A stretch of 64,000 bases of DNA from Halovulum sp039190275 (GTDB lineage Bacteria; Pseudomonadota; Alphaproteobacteria; Rhodobacterales; Rhodobacteraceae). Below the pieces are notes generated by a model that did not search any database, had not been told where the DNA came from, and saw only the letters and a list, made by a program, of their open reading frames with translations. The position numbers and the translations under genes are program-made. Location of the stretch: NCBI GenBank assembly GCA_039190275.1, contig JBCCYF010000001.1:1-64000 (forward strand), written 5' to 3'. Below are positions 1 to 8,989 of the stretch, one piece after another (positions within the stretch are counted from its first letter, which is position 1; each line of letters starts with the position of its first letter).

Positions 1-165
1 ATGCAACTTGCCGGGCAACCGATTGACTACATCGCCGAGCGGAATGGGCTTATCGAGGCGCTGACCCTTGAGGAGGTGAACCGGGTCGCGGCCCGGATTC
101 TGCGACCTGAAGCGTTGCGTTTTGTTGTTGTGGGCAAGCCCGAGGGGTTGACCTCGACCAACTGA
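1..165 (+). CDS. M16 (insulinase/pitrilysin-like) zinc peptidase, C-terminal end only
   Basis: Frame 1 is open from the window edge to the TGA at 163-165 and gives the last 54 residues of a longer protein. The tail reads like the end of an M16 peptidase C-terminal domain: an amphipathic segment with LTLEEVNRVAARIL followed by RFVVVGKPEG, the usual final strand of this fold. The Zn-binding HxxEH region lies outside the window, so catalytic competence cannot be judged. It ends about 50 bases before mutL on the same strand. The family call rests on a short stretch and is moderately secure. Confidence 0.6.
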   Translation: MQLAGQPIDYIAERNGLIEALTLEEVNRVAARILRPEALRFVVVGKPEGLTSTN

Positions 166-217
166 GGCGTGCTTCGCCACTGGAAGAATCGCACGGTTGC
201 GTGCTATCTGTTGTGGC

Positions 218-2047
218 ATGAATGATCACAGCCCCAACATAAGCGCTCAGCGACGCCGAATTCGGCAGTTGGAGGATGCCGAAGCCAACCGCATCGCGGC
301 GGGCGAAGTTGTTGAACGTCCGGCATCGGCGGTCAAGGAACTGGTAGAGAACGCGCTGGATGCGGGGGCCACACGGATCGACGTGGTGCAGGCGGACGGT
401 GGCAAGCGTCTGGTCCGGGTCACTGACAATGGACATGGTATCCCGCCGGAGGAACTGGAGCTGGCGGTATCCCGTCATGCCACATCGAAGGTTGATGGAT
501 CAGACCTTCTGAGTATCCAAAGTTTCGGTTTCCGGGGCGAGGCCTTACCGTCGCTTGGCGCGGTCTCTGTCCTGCGGTTGACCAGTCGGGCGGCAGATGC
601 GGCCGGTGCGGCCCAGCTTACGGTAACGTCCGGTGCGGTTGCCGCGCCACGCCCTGCAGCGCTGCGCCAGGGCACGGTCATCGAAGTGCGTGACCTGTTC
701 CGCGCGACACCTGCGCGGCTGAAATTCCTGCGCAGCGACCGGGCCGAGGCAGCGGCGATCAGCGATGTCATCAGGCGCCTGGCTTTGGCTGCGCCGCATG
801 TTGGCTTTACCCTGACCGATGCAACAACCGATCCTGAGCGCGAGACCCTGCGCCTGGACCCGGCCCGCGGCCCCGACCCGCTGGAGCAGCGCGCCCGGGC
901 GATCCTGGGCGCTGACTTTACCCGCAACGCCATCCCCATACAGGCAGAGCGTGACACTGTCCGCCTGCATGGTCTGGCCGCGCGTCCCACGTTTTCGCGC
1001 GGGGCGGCGGTCGCGCAGTTCTTTTTCGTGAACAACCGGCCTGTGCGGGACAAGCAGCTGCTGGGCGCCTTGCGCGCGGCCTATCGCGATGTACTGGCGC
1101 GTGATCGGCATCCGGCTGCGGTATTGTTCATCGATATCGACCCTCAGTTGGTCGATGTGAATGTGCATCCCGCGAAGGCGGAAGTCCGGTTCCGCGACCC
1201 GGGCTTGGTTCGCGGTCTGATCGTTTCGGGGTTGCGGCACGCGCTGGCGGACGCAGGGCACCGCAGCGCGACCACGCTGTCGGACCAGGCGCTGGGTGCG
1301 TTCGAGGTGCGGCCCGCTGCCGCTGCGCCCGTCTATCAGATGGATCACGCCTCGCGGCCCGTCCGGCCGCATCTGAGCGGGTTTTCCGACGTTCCGGGCA
1401 CTTACGCTGCGCGTGTGGAACCCGCGCCGGATGCCGAGGCAGATGTACCCGCGACCGAGGCGCTCGACCGTCCGCTGGGTGCTGCAAAGGCGCATCTGCA
1501 CGAAACATTCATAGTTTCGCAGACCCGCGATGGGATGATGCTGGTTGATGCCCACGCCGCGCATGAGCGTCTGATCTATGAGCGGCTGAAAGCCCGGTTG
1601 CGGGCGTCCGATGTCCCGTCGCAGGCGCTTTTGATCCCCGAGATTGTCGAACTCCGCAGTGACGACTGCGCCCGCCTGCTGGCGGCAACCGATGATCTTG
1701 GCCGCCTGGGCCTCATACTTGAGGCATTCGGGCCGGGTGCATTGTGCGTCCGCGAGACGCCGGCACTTCTGGGTCAGGTGGACTGTGCGCCGCTGCTCAG
1801 GGACATTGCCGATGAACTCACTGACCTTGGAACATCGGACAGGCTGGAGGCGCGGATGGACGCTATCCTGTCGCGCATGGCCTGCCACGGATCGGTACGT
1901 GCGGGCCGTCGCCTGTCCGGGCCGGAAATGGACAGCCTGCTGCGCGAGATGGAAGCGACGCCAAACGCCGCGCAATGTAACCATGGTCGGCCGACCTCTG
2001 TCGCCCTTTCGTTGCAGGACATCGAAAAACTGTTCGGGCGTCGCTAA
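218..2047 (+). CDS. mutL: DNA mismatch repair protein MutL
   Basis: MutL couples MutS mismatch recognition to strand incision. The 609-residue product starts at ATG 218; an in-frame TTG 21 bases upstream adds nothing conserved. The N-terminal GHKL ATPase shows ELVENALDAGA, TDNGHGI and GFRGEAL. The C-terminal dimerisation/endonuclease domain carries DAHAAHERLIYE, matching the DQHA(X)2E(X)4E nuclease motif, plus ACHGSVRAG and CNHGRPT near the end. The protein is therefore predicted to nick DNA itself, as expected in alphaproteobacteria, which lack MutH. A proline- and alanine-rich linker joins the two halves. The stop overlaps the rmuC start by one base (TAATG), so the two are probably cotranscribed. 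Confidence 0.95.
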   Translation: MNDHSPNISAQRRRIRQLEDAEANRIAAGEVVERPASAVKELVENALDAGATRIDVVQADGGKRLVRVTDNGHGIPPEELELAVSRHATSKVDGSDLLSIQSFGFRGEALPSLGAVSVLRLTSRAADAAGAAQLTVTSGAVAAPRPAALRQGTVIEVRDLFRATPARLKFLRSDRAEAAAISDVIRRLALAAPHVGFTLTDATTDPERETLRLDPARGPDPLEQRARAILGADFTRNAIPIQAERDTVRLHGLAARPTFSRGAAVAQFFFVNNRPVRDKQLLGALRAAYRDVLARDRHPAAVLFIDIDPQLVDVNVHPAKAEVRFRDPGLVRGLIVSGLRHALADAGHRSATTLSDQALGAFEVRPAAAAPVYQMDHASRPVRPHLSGFSDVPGTYAARVEPAPDAEADVPATEALDRPLGAAKAHLHETFIVSQTRDGMMLVDAHAAHERLIYERLKARLRASDVPSQALLIPEIVELRSDDCARLLAATDDLGRLGLILEAFGPGALCVRETPALLGQVDCAPLLRDIADELTDLGTSDRLEARMDAILSRMACHGSVRAGRRLSGPEMDSLLREMEATPNAAQCNHGRPTSVALSLQDIEKLFGRR

Positions 2048-3207
2048 TGGACCTTACGGCAGTCGACTGGACGGATCCGATGCTTTTGGCCGGAGTTGCG
2101 GCTGCGATTGGCCTGCCGGTGGTGATGCTGTTCCTGCTGCTTATCCTTGTGTTGCGCGCGGCCGGGCGGGCGGCGCGTTCGGCCGAGCCGCTGGCTCAAC
2201 AAGTCTCCCACCTGGGCCAGACGGTCGGCGCGATCGGCGATGCCCAGCAACGGTTGCATGGTGGGCTTCAGCATGTCTCTGAAGCGCAGGCAAAGGCGCA
2301 GCTGACAATGGTCCAAACAATGGAACGACGGCTGGAGGAGGTTCAGCGCCAGATGAGCGATAGCCTGCATGGCACCTCGGTCCGGACCACCCGGTCTCTT
2401 ACGGAACTGCAGGAGCGTCTGGCCACCATCGACAAGGCGCAAACCAAGATCGAGAAACTCTCGGGCGATGTCCTCGGCCTGCAGGATATTTTGTCGAACA
2501 AGCAAACACGTGGCGCATTCGGTGAGATTCAGTTGCAAGATATTGTGACCAAAGCGCTGCCACCGAACTCTTTCCGATTCCAGGCAAAACTCAGTAATGA
2601 CCGGCGCGCCGACTGCCTGATCGACCTGCCGCACCCGCCGGGACCGATTGTGATCGACAGCAAGTTCCCGCTTGAGCCCTATGAGGCACTGGTGCACGCC
2701 GGTACCGATCGCGAAGCGACCGAGGCGGCACGCGCGTTGCGCACAGCGGTCCGCGTCCATATCAAGCATATCGCCGAGCGTTACATCATCGAGGGCGAAA
2801 CCGCTGACGGCGCGCTGATGTTTCTACCGTCCGAAGCGGTCTACGCGGAGCTTCACGCAAATTTTGCCGACATCGTACGCGAGGGGTTTGCCGCGCGCGT
2901 CTGGATCGTTTCGCCAACCACCTGCATGGCCACGCTCAATACCCTGCGGGCGATCCTCAAGGACGCGCAAATGCGCGAGCAGGCCGGCAACATACGCCGC
3001 GAGCTGTCGTTACTTTATAAGGATCTGGAGCGGTTGGGCGATCGTGTCGCCAACCTTGATCGGCATTTCGGCCAGGCCGCCAAGGATATATCGGAGATCA
3101 AGGTGTCCACGGAAAAGGCGGGCACGCGGGCGCACCGGCTGGAAACCTTTGAGTTCGAAAACCAGACCGATCAGGTCCCCGGCGATGTGGTAAAGCTGAA
3201 ACCCTGA
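2047..3207 (+). CDS. rmuC: DNA recombination protein RmuC
   Basis: The 386-residue product has an N-terminal membrane segment (about residues 14-35), a coiled-coil region (about 60-140) and then the RmuC core with its characteristic VIDSKFPLEPYE segment and a C-terminal helical tail. RmuC limits inversions and rearrangements at short inverted repeats and its core resembles restriction-type nucleases. The biochemical activity is not shown by the sequence. The start codon overlaps the mutL stop, which suggests translational coupling of two genome-stability genes. Length is typical for alphaproteobacterial RmuC. Confidence 0.93.
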   Translation: MDLTAVDWTDPMLLAGVAAAIGLPVVMLFLLLILVLRAAGRAARSAEPLAQQVSHLGQTVGAIGDAQQRLHGGLQHVSEAQAKAQLTMVQTMERRLEEVQRQMSDSLHGTSVRTTRSLTELQERLATIDKAQTKIEKLSGDVLGLQDILSNKQTRGAFGEIQLQDIVTKALPPNSFRFQAKLSNDRRADCLIDLPHPPGPIVIDSKFPLEPYEALVHAGTDREATEAARALRTAVRVHIKHIAERYIIEGETADGALMFLPSEAVYAELHANFADIVREGFAARVWIVSPTTCMATLNTLRAILKDAQMREQAGNIRRELSLLYKDLERLGDRVANLDRHFGQAAKDISEIKVSTEKAGTRAHRLETFEFENQTDQVPGDVVKLKP

Positions 3208-3410
3208 TCATTGGTTGCGTCCGGTCCCGGCAGGGGCAGGTTTGCAATGGGTGTGTGCGGGGCGGTGCCAGTGCCCGATAACTCATGTCTCGCGGCTGAC
3301 CGAGGTGGCCTCCCCACATTTACCAGGTTGCAATACGCCTGACATTACACCGCAGATGAAACCGCCAGATAGTGTGTTATGTCCGAGGCTGGGCTGAGGG
3401 ACAGAGTGTA

Positions 3411-4757
3411 ATGCTGATGAAAAAAACTCTCGAGGATTACCCCGGTCGATACGCGCTGTCGAACGAATTGCACGCGCGCCCGTTCCCCGAGCTCAGCGCG
3501 CCCTGCCGGGCGGTCTATCTGGCGATTAAGCAAGAAAAGGGGGCGGCGGACCGTGACCGTACCCAGGATGTGCAGCATCTGATTGCTTTGCTGGACCGAT
3601 ACGGTGCACCGCATCCGGCGCCGGGCGCGAACCATCACAGCTGCCGAATGGGGCGTGGTGTGTTGAAATGGGAGCAGCATACCGAGTTTGTCACCTACAC
3701 AATTTTTGCGGATGGCGTCGCGGATGTGCCGTTTGACGGATCCCTCCATGCGATGTTTCCCACCGCCTGGCTTGATGAAGCGCCGGGCAAGGTCCTGACC
3801 TCCTGTCTGGTCCGCGTTGAAACGGTTGCAGATCCGTCAGCGGCGGAGGCGCGCGTGGTCGAGAGCTTTGCCAACTGGTTTGTTCCGGAAAGTCTGGCCG
3901 TTGCCGCGGTGGTTGACAGATCCGCCGTGATCGGAAGCGACTTTCGGATCGATGAACATGGGCATGTACGGTTTGCGGTGCTGGTGAACGACGGGACCGG
4001 AAAGCGACGTCTGGGACGTGTCGTTCAACGCCTGCTGGAGATCGAAACCTATAAATCCATGGCCATGCTCGGCCTGCCGCAGGCGCGTGCGGTCTCGGGC
4101 AAGGTCGCTGAACTCGACCGGGAGCTTGCGCAGATCGTTGCGCAGATGGCGGCCAGCCGGGACGAAGATCAGGCGACTCTGGACCAACTGCTGCGGATAT
4201 CTGCCGAAGTTGAACTGTTATCCTCATCGACAGCGTTCCGTTTCGGTGCTGCTGGCGCATATGAGGCCATAGTCAACCAGCGTATCGAAATCCTGCGCGA
4301 AGAGCGGGTCCAGTCGCGCCAAACGTTCGGTGAATTCATGACGCGGCGCTTTGATCCGGCGATGCGAACCTGCCGCTCCTCCCGACAAAGACTGACCGAA
4401 CTAAGCCAACGCGCCGAGCGTGCATCCAACCTGCTGCGGACGCGGGTCGACGTCGCCTCGTCGGTCCAGAATGCGGAAGTGCTGCGCCGTATGGATGACA
4501 GGGCCGCACTTCAGTTGCGGTTGCAGGAAACAGTCGAAGGTCTTTCGGTGGTCGCGATCAGTTACTATGCGGTGAACCTCGGCGCAAACATCCTGACGCC
4601 CCTGGCTGCCTCGGTGGGCTTGGGCGCGGGGTGGGTTTTTGCCGTGTTGACACCGCTGGTCGTCGGCCTTGTCTGGCTGATGGTGCGACGGATCCGGGCG
4701 CGCATTACAAAACGTGATACCGATGGCCGTGGTCAGAAGGGCCAAACACGGTCCTGA
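3411..4757 (+). CDS. DUF3422 family membrane protein
   Basis: The N-terminus (LSNELHARPFPEL) and the block HHSCRMGRGVLKWEQHTEF are hallmarks of the DUF3422 family, which is common in alphaproteobacteria and has no established function. I take ATG 3411, preceded by GAGGG at 3396-3400; ATG 3417 is the alternative. The product is 448 residues. Most of it is soluble with a helical, coiled-coil-prone middle (about 230-380). The C-terminus has two hydrophobic helices (SVVAISYYAVNLGANIL and WVFAVLTPLVVGLVWLMV) before a basic tail, so a large N-terminal domain is probably anchored in the inner membrane. It converges on uvrC with about 30 bases between stops. Confidence 0.88.
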   Translation: MLMKKTLEDYPGRYALSNELHARPFPELSAPCRAVYLAIKQEKGAADRDRTQDVQHLIALLDRYGAPHPAPGANHHSCRMGRGVLKWEQHTEFVTYTIFADGVADVPFDGSLHAMFPTAWLDEAPGKVLTSCLVRVETVADPSAAEARVVESFANWFVPESLAVAAVVDRSAVIGSDFRIDEHGHVRFAVLVNDGTGKRRLGRVVQRLLEIETYKSMAMLGLPQARAVSGKVAELDRELAQIVAQMAASRDEDQATLDQLLRISAEVELLSSSTAFRFGAAGAYEAIVNQRIEILREERVQSRQTFGEFMTRRFDPAMRTCRSSRQRLTELSQRAERASNLLRTRVDVASSVQNAEVLRRMDDRAALQLRLQETVEGLSVVAISYYAVNLGANILTPLAASVGLGAGWVFAVLTPLVVGLVWLMVRRIRARITKRDTDGRGQKGQTRS

Positions 4758-4787
4758 CCCGCTCCTGCCCGGCCGGACCGCTGAACG

Positions 4788-6686
4788 TTAACCATCACCG
4801 TGAAAATGTGCATATATGGTTTCGGCCAGTGCACCCGAAATACCGTCGACCGCCTTCAGATCCTGCAATCCGGCGCGCGCTACGGCTTTGGCAGACCCGA
4901 AGTGTTTTAGCAGTGCCCGCTTGCGCGTGGATCCGACGCCAGGAACGTCATCAAGGGGCGTTGCGGCAACCGCTTTCGCGCGTTTGGCACGATGCGCACC
5001 GATTGCAAAGCGATGCGCCTCGTCGCGGAGACGCTGGATAAAATACAGCACCGGATCGCGGTGGGGCAGGGCCTTGACCGGCTGGCCAGGGCGATAGAAT
5101 TCCTCCTTGCCCGCGTCGCGGTCGACACCCTTGGCGACCCCGATCACATCTATGTCCTCGACACCCATCTCTCGCATCACCTCAACCACGGCTGAAATCT
5201 GGCCAGCGCCCCCATCGATGAGCAGCAGATCGGGCCAGTTCTCGCTCTCCCGGTCCGGGTCTTCCTTTAACAATCGCGCGAAACGACGCTCAAGCACCTC
5301 CTTCATCATCCCAAAGTCGTCGCCCGGGGTCAGGTCCTTGGATTTGATATTGAACTTGCGATAGCTGGATTTCAGATACCCGTCCGGTCCGGCAACGATC
5401 ATTCCACCCACGGCGTTGGTGCCCTGGATGTGCGAGTTGTCATACACCTCGATCCTGTTCGGCGGGGCATCGAGGTCGAAGGCAGCGGCAAGGCCTTCAA
5501 GCAGTCGCATCTGGCTGGCACTTTCGGACATCTTGCGCCCCAGGGCCTCGCGCGCGTTGCGGGCGGCGTGCTCCACCAGGCTGGCCTTTTCGCCACGTTG
5601 CGGGACCAGGATCTCGACCTTGCGGCCCAGACTGGTGGTCAAGGCCTCGGTCAGCAGATCCGCGTTATCAACCGGGTGGCTGAGCAACAAAAGACGTGGC
5701 GGTGTCTTGTTGGCATAGAACTGGGCGATAAAGGCTTCCAAAACCTCACCCGCTTCGGTGCCCGCGCTCAGCCGCGGAAAATAGGCGCGGTTTCCCCAGT
5801 TCTGGTTCGCCCGGAAGAAAAAGACCTCCACACAGGCCTGTCCGCTGTCGGCATGCAGCGCAATCACATCCGCCTCGGAGACACCCTGCGGGTTTATTCC
5901 CTGCGTTGACTGGACCTGGGTTAGCGCCCGGATCCGGTCGCGCAATGCGGCGGCGCGCTCGTATTCCATCGCATCCGAGGCCTGTTGCATCTCCTCCGCC
6001 AGTTTTTCCTGCACTTTCGTCGTGCGCCCTTGCAAAAAGCGGCGCGCATCTTCGATGTCCCGCGCATAGGCCTCGGCGGAAATGCGTCCGACGCAGGGGG
6101 CCGAGCAGCGCTTGATCTGGTGTAATAGGCATGGTCGGGTCCGGCTGTCGAACATGGTGTCCGAGCAGTTTCGCAGCAGAAACGCCTTTTGAAGCTGATT
6201 AAGCGTCCTGTTCACCGCTCCCGCGCTGGCGAAGGGGCCGAAGTAGTCGCCCTTCTCGCGTTTCATCCCGCGATGCTTTTTGATCTGCGCGAACTCATGC
6301 TCTCTCGGGATGAGGATATTGGGAAAGCTCTTGTCGTCGCGCAAAAGTACATTGTAGCGCGGCTTGAGCTGCTTGATGAGGTTTTGCTCCAGCAGCAGCG
6401 CCTCGGTCTCGGTTTCGGTCGACAGGAACATCATGGTCGCCGTGCTTGCGATCATTCTGCCGATCCGTGCCGAGTGTCCGGTCGGTTTGGCATAAGACGC
6501 GACCCGTTTTTTCAGATTGCGGGCCTTTCCGACATAGAGCACCGCGCCCGCCTCATCCAACATGCGGTAGACGCCCGGCCCGGGGCCAAGGCGCCGAACG
6601 TACTCGGCGATGACACGGTGGCCGCGGCGCATTTCACCGCCGACCTGGGCCGTCCCTTCTTCATCGAACTCGTCAGTCTCTCCCAC
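4788..6686 (-). CDS. uvrC: Excinuclease ABC subunit C
   Basis: UvrC makes both incisions in nucleotide excision repair. Domains in order: GIY-YIG nuclease (GVYRMLDEAGAVLYVGKARN), a cysteine-bearing segment (LLHQIKRCSAPCVG), a UVR motif (about residues 195-230, AMEYERAAALRDRI), the RNase H-like second nuclease (IEVYDNSHIQGTNAVGG; LLLIDGGAGQ) and tandem helix-hairpin-helix DNA-binding motifs at the C-terminus (DDVPGVGSTRKRALLKHFG). I chose the GTG at 6686 (632 residues), with AAAGGG upstream on the coding strand. The frame stays open further 5' to 6824, but those extra 46 residues show no conserved character. Confidence 0.93.
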   Translation of the reverse strand: MGETDEFDEEGTAQVGGEMRRGHRVIAEYVRRLGPGPGVYRMLDEAGAVLYVGKARNLKKRVASYAKPTGHSARIGRMIASTATMMFLSTETETEALLLEQNLIKQLKPRYNVLLRDDKSFPNILIPREHEFAQIKKHRGMKREKGDYFGPFASAGAVNRTLNQLQKAFLLRNCSDTMFDSRTRPCLLHQIKRCSAPCVGRISAEAYARDIEDARRFLQGRTTKVQEKLAEEMQQASDAMEYERAAALRDRIRALTQVQSTQGINPQGVSEADVIALHADSGQACVEVFFFRANQNWGNRAYFPRLSAGTEAGEVLEAFIAQFYANKTPPRLLLLSHPVDNADLLTEALTTSLGRKVEILVPQRGEKASLVEHAARNAREALGRKMSESASQMRLLEGLAAAFDLDAPPNRIEVYDNSHIQGTNAVGGMIVAGPDGYLKSSYRKFNIKSKDLTPGDDFGMMKEVLERRFARLLKEDPDRESENWPDLLLIDGGAGQISAVVEVMREMGVEDIDVIGVAKGVDRDAGKEEFYRPGQPVKALPHRDPVLYFIQRLRDEAHRFAIGAHRAKRAKAVAATPLDDVPGVGSTRKRALLKHFGSAKAVARAGLQDLKAVDGISGALAETIYAHFHGDG

Positions 6687-7016
6687 TGGGCGCCCTTTGT
6701 TTCGCCAAACGTGATTCTCGAACTGGCTGCACCCGGATTTACTTGAGTTCAAGCCCAAAGCTGTCCACCATTCCTGGGGATAAGTCTGGGCATAACGCAG
6801 GTCCGGACGCAATAAACCTCGCAAAACAAGGCCTTTTATTAAAATGCCTAAAAATTAGGCAAATTTGTAACCTTTTGTATTTCCTTATAAAAAAAAATTT
6901 TTCAGCCAAAAACATGAAAACATTAAAGAAATTATGTCGGAATTATGATTTCCGAAAGGATGGTGGAAAAATCGCGTGACCTGCCACTCCGTTTGGCGGC
7001 CGACAGTCAGTTTTGC
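6687..7016. other. AT-rich gene-free interval between the SDR gene and uvrC
   Basis: No convincing gene lies here. Bases about 6830-6965 are far richer in A and T than the surroundings, with runs of A and T around 6888-6902. The interval lies downstream of the SDR gene and upstream of uvrC, so it should hold the SDR terminator and the uvrC promoter. It contains one perfect 7+7 palindrome (listed separately) and a single DnaA-box-like 9-mer at 6775-6783 (TGGGGATAA, one mismatch). A 78-codon open frame on the plus strand crosses it but has no recognisable features. Confidence 0.6.
6845..6861. repeat. Perfect inverted repeat in the AT-rich interval
   Basis: TGCCTAA and TTAGGCA flank a three-base AAA centre. 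Read on the minus strand the repeat is followed by ATTTTAATAAAA, so it could be a weak intrinsic terminator for the SDR gene. Read as DNA it could be a repressor operator in the uvrC promoter region. The sequence cannot decide between these. Confidence 0.6.
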
Positions 7017-7799
7017 TCACTCAACGCCAAGCACGTCCGGCGTCTGCCAGGCCAGATGTTGACCCCCATCCATGCACAAAAGCTGACCGGTAAGACCGGG
7101 AGAATCGAGGATGAAGTCCATCGCGCGGCAAATCTCCGCAGGGTCCGAGCCGCGTTGCAGCGGGGTCGCTGCGCGCTGGGCCTCAAAGTGCTCGGCCGAC
7201 TGTCGTGCGCCCCTCAAGGTCGGGCCCGGACCGATGCCATTGACGCGGATTTCGGGTGCAAGTCCCTGTGCGGCCGTGCGTGTCATCGCCCAGAGGCCCA
7301 TTTTCGCCAGCGTGTAGCTTGAAAACTCCGGCGTCAGCTTGCGGACCCTTTGGTCGACCATATTGATGACATTGCCGCTGGCCACCGGTTCTCCGTTGGC
7401 GTCGCGCGCGCCTTTAGGCGATTGGGCCGCGAACGCGCTGGTCAGGAAGACCGGTGCGCGCAGGTTTGAGCCCATGGCCCGGTCCCAACTCTCCGCGGTC
7501 ACGGTCGAGATGTTGTCATACTCAAAGATCGATGCATTGTTGATCAGGATCGTCAGTGGTGCACCCAAAGCTTTGGCGGCGCGCGGTACCAGGCTTTCGA
7601 CCGCGGTCGCGTCAAGAAGGTCAGCATGCAAAGCGGTCGCTTGTGCCCCCATGGCCCGCGCCTCCTCCACCACTTGCTGCGCTGCATCGGCACTGCCGTT
7701 GTAGTGTACCGCAACTCGGCAGCCACGTTCGGCTAGTCTAAGGGCCATGCCGCGGCCAAGACGGTTGGCGGCCCCGGTTACCAACGCCGTTTCGGTCAT
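7017..7799 (-). CDS. SDR oxidoreductase, pteridine-reductase/FolM-like
   Basis: A classical short-chain dehydrogenase of 260 residues. The cofactor motif is TGAANRLGRG, the TGxxxRxG variant typical of pteridine reductases and FolM, in place of TGxxxGxG. It is followed by NNASIFEYD and the catalytic SYTLAKMGL (YxxxK), then IRVNGIGPGPTL, again PTR1/FolM-like. The likely role is NADPH-dependent reduction of a pterin or dihydrofolate; this is family inference. I start at ATG 7799 because the 20 codons upstream are not SDR-like. It follows the CaCA antiporter gene by 13 bases and probably shares its transcript. Confidence 0.82.
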   Translation of the reverse strand: MTETALVTGAANRLGRGMALRLAERGCRVAVHYNGSADAAQQVVEEARAMGAQATALHADLLDATAVESLVPRAAKALGAPLTILINNASIFEYDNISTVTAESWDRAMGSNLRAPVFLTSAFAAQSPKGARDANGEPVASGNVINMVDQRVRKLTPEFSSYTLAKMGLWAMTRTAAQGLAPEIRVNGIGPGPTLRGARQSAEHFEAQRAATPLQRGSDPAEICRAMDFILDSPGLTGQLLCMDGGQHLAWQTPDVLGVE

Positions 7800-7812
7800 A
7801 GCAAACTCCGCT

Positions 7813-8760
7813 TCAGAACAGGGACAACATGTATGCGCTGTAAGCGAAGATGAATACAATACCCGTGGTACGCCCGATGTTCCACCGCATGAACACGAAA
7901 GGCAACAAAAGCAGGCTCGCGCCGAGCATCACCCAGATATCAACTTGCAGAAGGCCCTCGTCGACCACTAAGGGGCCGAAAAGACTGGTCACCCCCATGA
8001 TGGCGAGCAGGTTCAACAGGTTTGATCCGATAACATTGCCGATCGCCACATCCGCCTGCTTTCGCAAGGCGGCCACAACCGTTGTTGCGAGTTCGGGGAG
8101 TGAGGTTCCAATTGCCACAAGGGTCAGTCCGATCACCTCGTCCGAGACGCCGAAGTCGACCGCCAGATGCCGTGCACCATCTACCAGAAGATCTGCGCCC
8201 AGCGGCAGCCCGGCCATCCCCGCCACCAGGTACAACAGCGACCGCCAGGCCGGCAGGGGGTGTTCCGCCGCGGCAGCTACCTCGTCGCTCAGCGCGACGG
8301 CGTCCGCCGCGCGGGCGGCGCGCGCATCCGCGATCGCCTTGCCGATCATGGCGGCCAAAAGCGTGAGCAGCACCACGCCGTGCCAGATCTTCAGCGGCCC
8401 CAGAAACAGAAGGACGATGAACACCACAGTTGCCCCGATCATCTGCGTATAGCTGCTTCGGGTGTCGCATTGCGCGGTGTTGAGGCCCGCGATCACGGCG
8501 GGCACGCCTAAAACCAGCAGAACATTGGCGATATTCGATCCGATGACGTTCCCGAGCGCCAAACCGGGCGCGCCGGACAGGGCCGCTTGAATGGCAATCA
8601 GTAGTTCCGGCGCCGAGGTGCCGAAGGCGACAATCGTCAAGCTGACAATCAGTGCTGGAATGCCCAGCCTCAGGCTAATGGCCACCGCGCCCCTGACCAG
8701 CAGGTCCCCGGCGACGAGAAGCAGCACCAGTCCGGCGCCAGCAAACAGAAGATCGCTCAT
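7813..8760 (-). CDS. Calcium/sodium antiporter of the CaCA family
   Basis: The 315-residue hydrophobic protein has two homologous halves, each with an alpha-repeat: AFGTSAPELLIAIQ with GNVIGSNIANVL in the first and AIGTSLPELATTVV with GNVIGSNLLNLL in the second. These GT/SxPE and GNxxGSN blocks form the ion site of Na+/Ca2+ exchangers, as in YrbG-type bacterial members. About ten membrane helices are visible. It probably exchanges Ca2+ (or another cation) for Na+ or H+ at the inner membrane. The true start is ATG 8760; a TTG one codon earlier is less likely. Confidence 0.9.
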   Translation of the reverse strand: MSDLLFAGAGLVLLLVAGDLLVRGAVAISLRLGIPALIVSLTIVAFGTSAPELLIAIQAALSGAPGLALGNVIGSNIANVLLVLGVPAVIAGLNTAQCDTRSSYTQMIGATVVFIVLLFLGPLKIWHGVVLLTLLAAMIGKAIADARAARAADAVALSDEVAAAAEHPLPAWRSLLYLVAGMAGLPLGADLLVDGARHLAVDFGVSDEVIGLTLVAIGTSLPELATTVVAALRKQADVAIGNVIGSNLLNLLAIMGVTSLFGPLVVDEGLLQVDIWVMLGASLLLLPFVFMRWNIGRTTGIVFIFAYSAYMLSLF

Positions 8761-8796
8761 CAAGTCTCCGTGCTTGGACTGTCTGCGGTCCGCTGG

Positions 8797-8985
8797 TTAC
8801 GGGCTGGGGCGCCGGCAACCGCACGGACCCTTGCCAATGATATATGTGCCGCACTTAGGGCATTTACCGGGTTTGGCGACCGATGCCTTGCGCTTTGGTC
8901 CCGGAACCCGCGGAAGGCGCAGTTTGCCAAACATGCCAAGCACCAGCATCGCGATCAGAAACAGACTGACAGCCTTGATCAGCAT
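8797..8985 (-). CDS. Small membrane protein with a C-terminal cysteine cluster
   Basis: A 62-residue product beginning at ATG 8985, five bases after the S49 peptidase stop, so it is probably translated from the same message. It has one N-terminal hydrophobic helix (KAVSLFLIAMLVLGMFG), a basic Pro/Lys linker and a C-terminal CPKCGTYIIGKGPCGC, with CxxC and CxC spacing that suggests a small zinc ribbon. I do not recognise a named family. Conserved placement beside the peptidase would support a real gene. Confidence 0.65.
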   Translation of the reverse strand: MLIKAVSLFLIAMLVLGMFGKLRLPRVPGPKRKASVAKPGKCPKCGTYIIGKGPCGCRRPSP

Positions 8986-8989
8986 GCCG

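Noticed and set aside
545..1984. 479-codon minus-strand open frame opposite mutL
   Set aside because: mutL has all its motifs on the plus strand; the antisense product has no recognisable features.
6743..6979. 78-codon plus-strand open frame in the AT-rich interval
   Set aside because: No ribosome site, starts inside the uvrC 5' region on the other strand, and composition changes half way.
6687..7016. Possible replication origin (AT-rich plus DnaA-box-like site)
   Set aside because: Only one imperfect DnaA-box-like 9-mer was found, with no cluster and no dnaA/hemE-type neighbours.
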